Positions 29,292 to 37,509 of a stretch of 64,000 nt of DNA are shown in pieces. The DNA is taken from assembly GCA_019753405.1 (NCBI GenBank), contig JAIKLF010000004.1, positions 62,001 through 126,000 of the forward strand. The letters are read 5' to 3'. The notes under the pieces are model-generated. The model was not told where the DNA came from. It made no database searches and saw only the letters and a program-made list of their open reading frames with translations. The translations under genes were made by a program, and so were the position numbers. The stretch's first letter is position 1. Each line of letters starts with the position of its first letter. Source of the stretch: Murdochiella sp. Marseille-P8839. Its GTDB lineage: Bacteria; Bacillota; Clostridia; Tissierellales; Peptoniphilaceae.

Positions 29292-29560
29292 AAGACCTCC
29301 TTTTAAAGCGGATGGAACGCGTCCGCTTCGGGTTCAGCCTCGCCCGGCTCGTCCCGCCGAGTCGTAACAATTACGATTGGATGTGTACACGGTAAAGGTG
29401 AGCATGGCACCGGAAAGCCTGGGGTTCAACACATCGAAGGGCTGTCCTTATGGTAACCCCATCCGCTGTTTCTCTGTGTCCCGAAATGAGGGCCTTTTGT
29501 CTCACGACGACAGTCAACTGCGGTGCACGTTCATGACACCTTCTTTCCTATCCGCCCGAT
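29292..29560 (-). other. Long hairpin-rich 5' leader of the tad operon
   Basis: No gene is convincing in the 411 bases between tadA and the XRE gene. Read on the minus strand, 29292-29560 is denser in G+C than the AT-rich part beyond it and can form a chain of hairpins. One is GGGGTT...AACCCC enclosing AAGG/CCTT. Others are GGTG/CACC, CGTAA-TTG-TTACG, CGGC-N7-GCCG, and AAGCGGA-N9-TCCGCTT just before the AAAAGGAGG of tadA. It could be a structured regulatory leader. I could not match it to c-di-GMP-I or c-di-GMP-II aptamers or to any other riboswitch I know. Confidence 0.4.
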
Positions 29561-29642
29561 CTTTCTCATTCTTTCTCCATGTTTTATGGAATTATTCATT
29601 TATATACAATAATATATGGATTTTTGCCCACTTTTTTGCATC

Positions 29643-29671
29643 TTGATTCATTTTTTAAGAATGAATATAAT
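29643..29671 (+). promoter_or_regulatory. Promoter of the XRE regulator
   Basis: TTGATT (29643-29648) and TATAAT (29666-29671) with a 17-base spacer in an AT-rich stretch, 32 bases before the ATG at 29703. Confidence 0.8.
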
Positions 29672-29702
29672 TTTTACATCAATTGTAGAAAAGGAGTCGG
29701 TC

Positions 29703-30131
29703 ATGAATGATTTACTGCGTGCCAATAAACGGATCATCGCTCAAAGTCTTGCGCGACTCCGCAAAGAAAATCACATGACACAAACGCAATTGGCCGATGA
29801 ACTGAACAAGAGGCTGGATACCCGTTATCAGGGTAGCGCCATTTCTGCTTGGGAAAACGCCAATAACTCCATCAATGCGGATTATATTCCGGTTCTTGCC
29901 GATATCTTTGATGTGACATTAGATAAACTCTTTGGTGAAAGTTTTCACCATAAACAGCTGGTTCAAGATGTCTGTGAGACCGTGGAACGCCATTTAACAG
30001 AAGAAGAGACACAAATGGTGTCCCAATTTATCTCCTATCTGCTTTATTGCCGTCATCATGTCATTCTTCCCGAGGAAGATGATGATGAGGAATATGTCGC
30101 GGAAACAACAGAGCGTCCGAAGAAAAAATAG
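29703..30131 (+). CDS. XRE-family transcriptional regulator
   Basis: A 142-residue protein with an N-terminal helix-turn-helix of the Cro/C1 type (IIAQSLARLRKENHMTQTQL, ADELNKRLDTRYQGSAISAW, about residues 9-60). A short C-terminal helical region and a very acidic tail (PEEDDDEEYVAE) ending in KKK follow. It resembles phage or toxin-antitoxin repressors but stands alone. AAGGAG lies six bases before the ATG; longer in-frame starts upstream overlap the promoter and are rejected. It is divergent from the tad operon, so it is a candidate regulator of it. That is inference from position. Confidence 0.85.
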   Translation: MNDLLRANKRIIAQSLARLRKENHMTQTQLADELNKRLDTRYQGSAISAWENANNSINADYIPVLADIFDVTLDKLFGESFHHKQLVQDVCETVERHLTEEETQMVSQFISYLLYCRHHVILPEEDDDEEYVAETTERPKKK

Positions 30132-30195
30132 AAGAGTCGGTTCAGGCGTAGTTGAACAAACGTCAAAAGTAGTAAATCAAATTATGAAAACCATT

Positions 30196-30237
30196 AAAAA
30201 AGTCCGTTCCGTTGAGTTTCAACGAAGCGGACTTTTT
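30196..30237. terminator. Bidirectional terminator between the XRE gene and tRNA-Ala
   Basis: Outer stem AAAAAGTCCG/CGGACTTTTT enclosing CGTTGA/TCAACG. A-runs and T-runs on the two sides let it serve the XRE gene on the plus strand and the tRNA on the minus strand. Confidence 0.85.
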
Positions 30238-30243
30238 CGATTC

Positions 30244-30316
30244 TGGATCTGATGGGATTCGAACCCACGACTTCCACGTTGCGAACGTGACACTCTCCCA
30301 GCTGAGTTACAGACCC
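30244..30316 (-). tRNA. tRNA-Ala (anticodon CGC)
   Basis: A 73-base cloverleaf on the minus strand. Acceptor GGGTCTG pairs with CAGATCC and includes the G3:U70 wobble that marks alanine tRNAs. The D-loop is CTCAGCTGGGAGAG, the anticodon stem-loop TCACG-TTCGCAA-CGTGG, and the T-arm GTGGGTTCGAATCCCAT. The anticodon CGC reads GCG. The 3' CCA is not encoded (bases after the discriminator A are GAA). Confidence 0.96.
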
Positions 30317-30392
30317 GTGCCTCAATGAGCGTATTCTACTCTATTTGAAGGCAAATTGCAAACCGGAATCGGCAGAAAATCGCCTCTTCCAA

Positions 30393-31169
30393 TTAGCTGG
30401 ACTCGGGATGAGGGGAATAAAGATCCGCCACTTCCGCATCATCCACTAGCACCAAAGATCCATCGTTGTGCTCTGAGGCGGGATCGCCGCTGCGATAGTG
30501 TTCGTTCATCGACATCGTAAAGAGTTCCGCCGTGCTCGGCGGTGTATACGTGATCGCATTTGCTCCGGCATCAATGGTCTCGCGAATAAGATCTTCCCGA
30601 TTTCCGCCGGAAGCGATGATCGGCACTTCCGGAAATTTTTCACGAATACAACGCACAATTTCTGCGGTATGATGTGCGCCCGCAACATTCAATAAACGAG
30701 CACCGGCGTTTAAACGTGCACCGACATCCTCTTCCCGCGAAGTGATCGTAACCACAACGGGAATATCAATCGCTTCCGTGACCGCATGCAAATTCTCATT
30801 CGTAAAGGATGCATTCACCACGACCGCCATCGCTCCTTGACTCTCCACATCTTTCGCCAGATCTACTGAGCGCTGACCATTTGTTATGCTGCCGCCCACC
30901 CCGGCAAAAACCGGAATGTAAGAATTCTTGATGATGGCATCGGTAATGGTTTGCTGTGGCGTAAACGGATAAACCGCAAAAACCGCATCCGCATCACAAT
31001 TACGAATGATGGCCAAATCGGTGGAAAATACAAACGTTTTAATACGCCGTCCGAAAACGAGGATACCGCTTGACTTGCGCATAACCGGCGGAAGCTCCAA
31101 AATATTGTGGCGTAATGCACCGCCGACTTGAGGCACGAATTTTCCCTCATGGGTTTTGAGGTTTTTCAT
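30393..31169 (-). CDS. TIM-barrel protein, putative hydrolase/lyase of unknown function
   Basis: A 258-residue soluble protein. Repeated beta-alpha units (DADAVFAVYPF, IPVFAGVGGSITNG, AMAVVVNASF, IDIPVVVTIT, GARLLNVAGAHH, VPIIASGGN, GANAITYTPPS) suggest a TIM barrel with a phosphate-binding-like Gly-rich end. Similar Firmicute proteins are annotated only as hydrolases. AAAGGAG precedes the ATG. It is 141 bases after the alcohol dehydrogenase with a strong hairpin between them, so it is probably a separate unit. I cannot assign a substrate. Confidence 0.65.
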   Translation of the reverse strand: MKNLKTHEGKFVPQVGGALRHNILELPPVMRKSSGILVFGRRIKTFVFSTDLAIIRNCDADAVFAVYPFTPQQTITDAIIKNSYIPVFAGVGGSITNGQRSVDLAKDVESQGAMAVVVNASFTNENLHAVTEAIDIPVVVTITSREEDVGARLNAGARLLNVAGAHHTAEIVRCIREKFPEVPIIASGGNREDLIRETIDAGANAITYTPPSTAELFTMSMNEHYRSGDPASEHNDGSLVLVDDAEVADLYSPHPESS

Positions 31170-31240
31170 CGCTTTCTCCTTTCTCCGCGTAAGGCTATGC
31201 GGACGGGCCTACACGAAAGCCTTTCGAAGCAGAGCACAAA

Positions 31241-31293
31241 GCAGTGTCGAAAATGGGCGCTTTCGTCATATACGCGCCCATGATCAACACTGC
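31241..31293. repeat. Nested inverted repeat between two minus-strand genes
   Basis: Inner arms ATGGGCGC (31253-31260) and GCGCCCAT (31274-31281) are enclosed by GCAGTGT (31241-31247) and ACACTGC (31287-31293). It could end the alcohol dehydrogenase transcript, but the T-run after it is short (TTTTCG), or it could be an operator for the downstream gene. Confidence 0.5.
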
Positions 31294-31309
31294 AATCCGA
31301 TAGAGATAA

Positions 31310-32476
31310 TTATAATGCTGCGCGATAAATTGCTTCCACATCCTCCGCCGTCATCGGCTGGAACCCGTGAATGACACCGCCGGAACGAGCCACGCTGTTC
31401 CGAGCCATCTCTGCAAGATGTGTTTCATCAATTTCCACTTCACGCAACGTCATGGGGATATCCAGCGAACGAAAAAATGCCGAGAGAGCCTGAATGCCGG
31501 CCTCCGCCTGTTCCGCCTCATTTTCTTTCTCAATGCCGAAAACCATTTTGGCAAAACGGGCAATACGGGGTACCGTCTTCTCATTCTTGAAATGACGCAG
31601 CCAATGCGGCGTAAGAATTGCCAGGCCGACACCGTGCGTAATGTCATAATACGCGGAAAGCTCATGTTCCATCGCGTGTACACTCCAGGCTTGCGCTTTT
31701 CCGGTTCCGATCAGTCCGTTGATCGCCCAGGAATTCGCCCAGAGCAAATTGGCACGCGCCTCTTCATTCGTCGGATCTTTGTGCGCAATGGGACCGTATT
31801 TTATGCACGTGCGTAAAATCGCCTCTGCGATACTATCCTGCAAGTACGCATCGTCTTCCACCGAGAAATAGCTTTCCATCGTATGACTCATGATATCCGC
31901 CGTACCGGCTGCAGTGTGCCAGGCATTCACCGTATAGGTAAAGGAAGGATTGAGATAGGATACACGCGGAAGAACCAGCGAACTTGACCATCCCAGTTTC
32001 TGCTTTGTTTCCGGATTGGAAATCACCGAATGGGGATCCATTTCGGAACCGGTCGCCGCAACCGTAATCACGGTAGCAAGCGGCAGAGCATCCGTAATGG
32101 GCGCTTCGCCAAGAACCAAATCCCAAGGATCCGCATCGGTCTTCGCGCCGGCAGCGATGAGTTTTGCACAATCAAGAACCGATCCGCCACCAATAGGAAC
32201 GATGACCTCAATGTTTTCCTGATGGACGAGCGCTATACCGCGTTTTGCTTCATCGATGCGCGGATTAGGAGAGATCCCGCCACAATCCACCGTAGTAACT
32301 ACCTGCGCATGAAGCGCATCGACGATAGCATCATAAATACCTAAACGCTTGACGCTGCCTCCGCCCAAAACGATCAGTGCACGTTTTCCCAGCGAGGCGA
32401 CACGTGAAGCAAAGGTCTTTTCCATATCGTGTCCAAAAAGAATTTCTGTCGGAACATGAAAAATGAAATTTTCCAT
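31310..32476 (-). CDS. Iron-containing alcohol dehydrogenase (butanol dehydrogenase type)
   Basis: A group III alcohol dehydrogenase of 388 residues that reduces aldehydes with NAD(P)H. The nucleotide-binding GGGSVLDCAK and the iron ligands in GTADIMSHTMES (Asp, His) and SVHAMEHELSAYYDITHG (two His) are all present, so it should be active. Length and pattern fit the BDH/YqhD branch. GAAAGGA lies seven bases before the ATG. It is 68 bases downstream of the MATE gene. Confidence 0.92.
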   Translation of the reverse strand: MENFIFHVPTEILFGHDMEKTFASRVASLGKRALIVLGGGSVKRLGIYDAIVDALHAQVVTTVDCGGISPNPRIDEAKRGIALVHQENIEVIVPIGGGSVLDCAKLIAAGAKTDADPWDLVLGEAPITDALPLATVITVAATGSEMDPHSVISNPETKQKLGWSSSLVLPRVSYLNPSFTYTVNAWHTAAGTADIMSHTMESYFSVEDDAYLQDSIAEAILRTCIKYGPIAHKDPTNEEARANLLWANSWAINGLIGTGKAQAWSVHAMEHELSAYYDITHGVGLAILTPHWLRHFKNEKTVPRIARFAKMVFGIEKENEAEQAEAGIQALSAFFRSLDIPMTLREVEIDETHLAEMARNSVARSGGVIHGFQPMTAEDVEAIYRAAL

Positions 32477-32544
32477 TGGTTATCCTTTCTGTAAGTCCTG
32501 TTTCTTGTGTGATGTATAAACTCGCAGAAAGTATACCCATCGGA

Positions 32545-33945
32545 TTAGACATTCTCACGCGTGGTGAGGTTACGCATCCACGTTTTTTTCTTATAAAAGG
32601 GATAGATGAAAAAGAGTTTTATGATTTCTTCTGCGCTGACCACAAAAAAAGTCAATTCGAATGGCCAATGAAATACGGCGACACCGAGGAACGCCATGGG
32701 TACGGCAAAGAGCCAGATCGACATCAATTCAAAATAGAACGTCCATTTTGTTTCGCCCCCTGCACGTAGAATGCCGATAAAAATCATACTGTTCCAGAAG
32801 CGAAACGGTGCGGCAATACCACGAATCAGAAGCAAATTATGCGATCGCGAAGCCACTTCCGCTTCCACACCGCTAAACAGCTTCATCAACACATCCGGGA
32901 AAAAGAGCAAAATCGCTGCGGAAAACAAACTCACCACCGTGACGAATTGCATAAAATAATTCGCCATGGTTTCCGCACGCTCCAACTTTCCAGCGCCGAG
33001 CCGCTGCCCCAACAAAACCGAAGCAGCTGAGCAGAGGGCATCAATGATGATGAAAAAAATATTGTTGATGGAGTTGGTCAATTGTACCGCAGCGATTACT
33101 TCCTTTCCTGCCAAGGCAAAGGCCACCGCCTGCACCAATTGGCCGAAAGACCAGGAGGTTTCCGCCAACACGATGGGCGTAGCGACCGGTAAGCAGTGGC
33201 GAAACTCTTTCCCGTGCCACTGAAGAACTTCCAGAGGACGAATATCCATCATGCCGGGATGCTGACGCCAGACGAGTACGATCAGTGCAACCATTTCCAC
33301 CACACGGGAAATGAGCGTCCCAAGAGCCGCACCGACTACGCCCAGAGCAGGCATGCCCAATTTGCCGAAGATCAAAATGTAATTAAAGAACACGTTCGTA
33401 AAAAACGACAAAATGGATACCGCCAACGGTTCCCGTGCGCGGTTGACGCTGCGCAAAACCGTAATCAGGGCGAGCGAAAGGGCAAAAAAAGGAAACGAAA
33501 AGCTGACCGGACGAAGGTAGGCTTCCCCCAGCGCCTGTACATGCGGATCCTGGACCATTAGCGTGAGGAGCGTATGGGGCAAAAAAAAGGCAACCAGAAA
33601 GAAAACGGCGCTTAGTAAAAACGCCGTTTGCATCGTAATGCTGGTCGATAGACGAACCTTGCGTTCATCACGATTCCCGAAATGTTGTGCGATAAAAACC
33701 GCTCCTGCACCGCTGATGCCAAAACAGATCACCTGAAAGAAAAATACAAATTGATTGACCATCCCCACGGCGGCAATCTCCGCGCTACCCAGGGAAGAAA
33801 TCATAACGGTGTCCGTAATGTTGATGGAGGTGGTGATGAGCAGTTGAAAGGCAATCGGCAACGCCACGGCGAAGACTTCTTTTAAAAAGTGTTTGTCCTG
33901 AAAAAACCAGGTCTTCGTCGTGGCGGAAATGGGTTTTGGGGTCAT
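32545..33945 (-). CDS. MATE-family efflux transporter
   Basis: A 466-residue polytopic membrane protein with about 12 membrane segments in two halves, each starting with the MATE motif region (LPIAFQLLITTSINITDTVM; LPVATPIVLAETSWSFGQLV). It exports compounds by Na+ or H+ antiport. It starts 9 bases after the ATP-grasp gene with TAGGAG upstream, so it belongs to the brnQ-racemase-ligase transcript. Its substrate is unknown. Co-transcription with D-aspartate genes may be incidental. Confidence 0.88.
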   Translation of the reverse strand: MTPKPISATTKTWFFQDKHFLKEVFAVALPIAFQLLITTSINITDTVMISSLGSAEIAAVGMVNQFVFFFQVICFGISGAGAVFIAQHFGNRDERKVRLSTSITMQTAFLLSAVFFLVAFFLPHTLLTLMVQDPHVQALGEAYLRPVSFSFPFFALSLALITVLRSVNRAREPLAVSILSFFTNVFFNYILIFGKLGMPALGVVGAALGTLISRVVEMVALIVLVWRQHPGMMDIRPLEVLQWHGKEFRHCLPVATPIVLAETSWSFGQLVQAVAFALAGKEVIAAVQLTNSINNIFFIIIDALCSAASVLLGQRLGAGKLERAETMANYFMQFVTVVSLFSAAILLFFPDVLMKLFSGVEAEVASRSHNLLLIRGIAAPFRFWNSMIFIGILRAGGETKWTFYFELMSIWLFAVPMAFLGVAVFHWPFELTFFVVSAEEIIKLFFIYPFYKKKTWMRNLTTRENV

Positions 33946-33954
33946 GTAGAACTC

Positions 33955-35160
33955 CTATTGCTCTGTTCGTTGCGGTTGAAACTTGGGATAATAACGGCGC
34001 GTCGAAAGACGTCGTCTCCAGAAGAGAAGAAAACGGGAAAGGGAACGGTCTTTTTCGTACCAAGTGGGGAAAAAATAGCCTTTGGACAGCAATTCCTCCA
34101 CAAGAGCACGATCCGCTTCAGCACAATAGGTGCGAAGCACCTTGGGGTCAACATAAAGCCATAACGCGGAATCCTGATGATAATGCGTCGGTTTGTCCTC
34201 GTGCAACAACAAGTCTTCCACAAGAAAAGTGGTGAAGTTGCAGCCTCCGGCCGTCATATACGAAGAGGAGCGTCCTTGACGATTATTGATTTCAAAGACC
34301 TTGTATTTTCCATCGCGCACATCATATTTCAGATCAAAATTGGCAAAACCCCGATAACCGATGTCCTGCAAAAAACGCTCATACTGCGCGTAAATCGCCT
34401 CATTTCCTACCGTGACCAGTGCATTATAATTGCCGATCTCCCTGGGAAGGCAGGCATCCAACAGGCATTTCCCGAGACACATCATCTTTACCTCACCTCG
34501 GGTATTCACATAGGCATTAAGCACGTACATACGAGAATAATCACCGGGAATATAATCCTGCAAAATGAGTTCCCCATGGTAGGTGCTGGAATAGATTTCC
34601 TTGACCACACGGCGCAGCTCCGCCTCATCCGCAATGCGATAGGCCTTTTTCTTTCCCGGAAAATCCGCATGAAGATAGGCAATCGAATCATTCGGTTTTA
34701 GTGCCATCGGAAAGCCGAAAGGCGTCTTGAAAGAATCGCGCTCATCATACGTGAGTACAAAAGTGTCCGGATAATCGAGGCCATATTCTTCACATACGGC
34801 ATAAAAATCTTTTTTATTCTCCAAGCGCTCCTGCATAGTCTGATCAATATAGTTAAAAAGGTAGCGTGCAGAAAGCGCATCGCGATGACGGGTGATCAGA
34901 GCAGTATAGCCATCCCCGCAGGAAATGAGAAGCAGAGGACACGTATAGCGCCGTCCCACTTCATCAAGAACCGCTAAAAACACCTCATCCTGTTCAAAGT
35001 CTTCGCGTGTCTCCACCTCGACAATACGTGAATGTTGCGTGTACATCAGTGGACGGATACCAAGACAAAGCGATTTTACGCCATACGCTTCATAAAAAGA
35101 GCGCGCTGTGCCATAGGCATTGATGTCGGTTCCTAAAATAATCGGCTTAAAATTCACCAT
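33955..35160 (-). CDS. ATP-grasp ligase, D-aspartate ligase type (peptidoglycan cross-bridge)
   Basis: A 401-residue ATP-grasp enzyme. The core is visible: N-terminal FKPIILGTDINAYGTARSFY, the lysine loop FPMALKPNDSIAY, the glutamate-bearing ELILQDYIPGDYSRMYVL, and the Mg-binding end FANFDLKYDVRDGKYKVFEI then NNRQGRSSSY. From memory this closely resembles D-aspartate ligase (Asl) of enterococci, which adds D-Asp to the epsilon-amino group of L-Lys in peptidoglycan precursors. The overlapping upstream gene is an aspartate racemase, the same pairing. Generic carboxylate-amine ligase is the safer fallback name. Confidence 0.75.
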   Translation of the reverse strand: MVNFKPIILGTDINAYGTARSFYEAYGVKSLCLGIRPLMYTQHSRIVEVETREDFEQDEVFLAVLDEVGRRYTCPLLLISCGDGYTALITRHRDALSARYLFNYIDQTMQERLENKKDFYAVCEEYGLDYPDTFVLTYDERDSFKTPFGFPMALKPNDSIAYLHADFPGKKKAYRIADEAELRRVVKEIYSSTYHGELILQDYIPGDYSRMYVLNAYVNTRGEVKMMCLGKCLLDACLPREIGNYNALVTVGNEAIYAQYERFLQDIGYRGFANFDLKYDVRDGKYKVFEINNRQGRSSSYMTAGGCNFTTFLVEDLLLHEDKPTHYHQDSALWLYVDPKVLRTYCAEADRALVEELLSKGYFFPTWYEKDRSLSRFLLFWRRRLSTRRYYPKFQPQRTEQ

Positions 35161-35827
35161 ATCCTCTACACTTTCTGATCGCTTCCTCGCCCAAAACCTT
35201 CAGCGCATCCACCACCGGACGATCGCCCACCGGTATCGTGGAAAGTTCCGTACAAGCTAAAATCACGCGTCCCTTGTCACGATAGCGATCAATCATCTCC
35301 AAAAGTTGCGGAAAATCACGGCGATTCTCTTGCTTCACGGCATAAATAATCTTCATGATCTCTTCCGCATCCTGTTCGTCCATCGGCACGCAGGAGATGC
35401 CGTATTTTTCAGCATAGCGCTCATATACGCCGCTCCTTCGTGTCCCCGATGTGGCCAGCACAACGACTTTTTTATCCCCTTGTCGCGCGCAAACCTTGAT
35501 GGATTCCTCCACCATATTGATGATGGGCGTCTGCGTATACGTGCACAGGGTGTCATAAAAATAGTGGGATGTATTGCAGGGGATGGCAATCGCCTTTAAC
35601 TTTAACGGTTGCAGAAGAGCAAAATCCGCCTTCATCTGTTGCAAAAGCGGGCCCGTTTCTCCCGAAAGAATGCACGCGCTTCGATCTGGCATCGTTGCAT
35701 GGCTTAAGAGAATCACATTGATATGGTCCTGATCCCGATGTGCCTTCGTATGATCAATCAGGTATTGATAAAATACATTGGTGGCAAGCGGTCCCATGCC
35801 GCCAATTACGCCAAGTTCATAAGTCAT
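35147..35827 (-). CDS. Aspartate/glutamate racemase family protein
   Basis: A 226-residue cofactor-independent racemase. The two catalytic cysteines are in IPCNTSHYFYDT and ILACTELSTIP, and the N-terminal YELGVIGGMGPLAT is typical of aspartate racemases (RacD). The start at ATG 35827 lies 15 bases after the brnQ stop; an in-frame start at 35953 would overlap brnQ deeply and is rejected. It overlaps the D-aspartate ligase gene by 14 bases, so it probably supplies D-Asp to it. Confidence 0.88.
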   Translation of the reverse strand: MTYELGVIGGMGPLATNVFYQYLIDHTKAHRDQDHINVILLSHATMPDRSACILSGETGPLLQQMKADFALLQPLKLKAIAIPCNTSHYFYDTLCTYTQTPIINMVEESIKVCARQGDKKVVVLATSGTRRSGVYERYAEKYGISCVPMDEQDAEEIMKIIYAVKQENRRDFPQLLEMIDRYRDKGRVILACTELSTIPVGDRPVVDALKVLGEEAIRKCRGYGEF

Positions 35828-35841
35828 GCGCCCTACCATTC

Positions 35842-37164
35842 CTAATTCTTCTGCTCGTGAAGTTCCGGCATCTTCTCCACTTTTGCCGGTAAGACAAAGT
35901 AAAAAACAATGGCCAGTACTACACTGGGAACAATCCAATAATAATTCTGCCACATCTCCGGAATCAAGCCGGCTTTTCCGCTCAGTACGGGCGTTCCGCG
36001 CACCAAGCCGATGAGAAAGTCCACCGCCGGAAACGAGGCGCCGAGGACGGCGCCGATGTGAACGGAGCGCCGATTTAGCGGTCCCTGCACAAGATTAAGT
36101 ACAATGAGGGCAATTGCAATTGGATAAATCGCAACCAAAATCGGCGCGGAGATCGCGACAATCTGATCCACCCCCTGTACCGCAAGAACGGCACTGACGA
36201 CAACACACAGAATGGACCACACGCGAGCGCGAATTTTTCCCTTTGTCAACCGCTCCATGAAATCGGAAAATGTTGACGTCAAACCAATGGCCGTAGTGAG
36301 GCACGCCAAGAACATAGCGATCGTCATCAACATCTTTCCGGTTGTGCCGGAAAGTTTGTCCACGCTAAAGAGCAGCAGGTTCACCCGGCCGAGGTTTTCC
36401 ACACCAAGCGATGACGTGGTCGCACCGATATACATCAAACCACCATACACTGCCACCAAACCCAGTGCAGCAAAAATCGAAGAAATAGCCGTGCAGCGTA
36501 CCACCATTGCGGGATCTTCCATTCCCCGTCGCTGAAAGTCTTTGATAATCACGATAGAGAACGCAAGCGCCGCCAGCGCATCCATGGTCTGATAGCCCTC
36601 CAAAAAGCTGTTAGAAAATACCTCTTGCGCTCCCGTATCCGCCATGGGTCCAAGAGGGAAAAGAATCGATTTTCCGATCAGAAAAACCAGAATGGCGACG
36701 AGAACCGGCGTAAGAACCATGCCCAAGCCTGAAACGACACGGCTCGGCTTGATCGCAAAGAATAACGTGACCGCAAAGAAACATACCGAAGTAACCAGCG
36801 GAGAAAGGCCAGGAAAAAACGCACCGGCAAGCATCTCATGACTGGTCGCCGCCGTTCGTGGAATAGCCAATCCCGGACCGATACAAATAAGAATCAGCCC
36901 ACCAAAGGCCATCGAAAGCGGTCCTCCAAGATGACGTGCCACGGATTCAATGGTTCCACCTGCCCGAATAGTGGCAATCGCGCTTAACAGTACCAAACCC
37001 ACGGCGGTGACGGAAAAGGCAAGAAAAGCGGGCAGAAGCTGATCCCCCACATCTCGACCAAGCGTGGGCGGAAAAATAAGATTGCCCGCTCCAAAGAACA
37101 TCGAGAACAAAGCAAACGAAGCGACGGCTATCCATTTTCGATTTAAAGATACCGGTTCACGCAT
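35842..37164 (-). CDS. brnQ: Branched-chain amino acid transporter BrnQ (LIV-II family)
   Basis: A 440-residue carrier with about 12 membrane helices. The family opening FALFSMFFGAGNLIFPPTLG and the GPGLAIPRTAATSHE segment are clear. It imports Leu/Ile/Val with Na+ or H+. It is first gene of a tight cluster with the racemase and D-aspartate ligase. It may in fact carry a different amino acid for that pathway, but nothing in the sequence proves it. GAGGAG lies nine bases upstream of the ATG. Confidence 0.9.
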   Translation of the reverse strand: MREPVSLNRKWIAVASFALFSMFFGAGNLIFPPTLGRDVGDQLLPAFLAFSVTAVGLVLLSAIATIRAGGTIESVARHLGGPLSMAFGGLILICIGPGLAIPRTAATSHEMLAGAFFPGLSPLVTSVCFFAVTLFFAIKPSRVVSGLGMVLTPVLVAILVFLIGKSILFPLGPMADTGAQEVFSNSFLEGYQTMDALAALAFSIVIIKDFQRRGMEDPAMVVRCTAISSIFAALGLVAVYGGLMYIGATTSSLGVENLGRVNLLLFSVDKLSGTTGKMLMTIAMFLACLTTAIGLTSTFSDFMERLTKGKIRARVWSILCVVVSAVLAVQGVDQIVAISAPILVAIYPIAIALIVLNLVQGPLNRRSVHIGAVLGASFPAVDFLIGLVRGTPVLSGKAGLIPEMWQNYYWIVPSVVLAIVFYFVLPAKVEKMPELHEQKN

Positions 37165-37372
37165 GAAATCACACTCCTCTTCTCGCTCGTGGCGATGGTT
37201 TCCGGGTAGGTTTTTCCCACCCTTCCGCTATCGCGGCTGCGAATGTTTCTTTCCATTTTATGTTGAAACGGTTGATCTGTCCATACAAAGAGCCGTTTTA
37301 TCCCCCTTTATCAAACTGTTTCTTAGACGAATCGCTTGCCTAAGCCGTAAGAAAAGATTTTTATGGATAACC

Positions 37373-37400
37373 TTACTCTTTCCGACGAATGTGGTATACT
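37373..37400 (+). promoter_or_regulatory. Probable promoter of the mgl-like operon
   Basis: TATACT at 37395-37400 with a weak -35 (TTACTC, 16-base spacer), about 110 bases before mglB. The rest of the 345-base gap to brnQ holds no gene. Confidence 0.5.
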
Positions 37401-37452
37401 GATGTACGGAAACTGAAGGATGCGTGGAAATCAGTCAGTTTTTATTTTTTGC

Positions 37453-37485
37453 GAAAGAGAAATCGTTTCCCTATGATTCTCTTTC
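37453..37485 (+). promoter_or_regulatory. Imperfect inverted repeat in the mglB leader
   Basis: GAAAGAGAAATC and GATTCTCTTTC pair except for one bulged A, 25 bases before the start codon and just before the AAGGAGG. It could be an operator or an RNA hairpin affecting translation of mglB. Confidence 0.45.
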
Positions 37486-37509
37486 TACTATTAAAAGGAG
37501 GAATGTTCT

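Noticed and set aside
29292-29560. c-di-GMP-I or c-di-GMP-II riboswitch, or a group II intron remnant, upstream of tadA
   Set aside because: The conserved GGACGCAAAGC-type core of class I and the class II core are missing, and no intron domain V could be recognised. Only generic hairpins remain.
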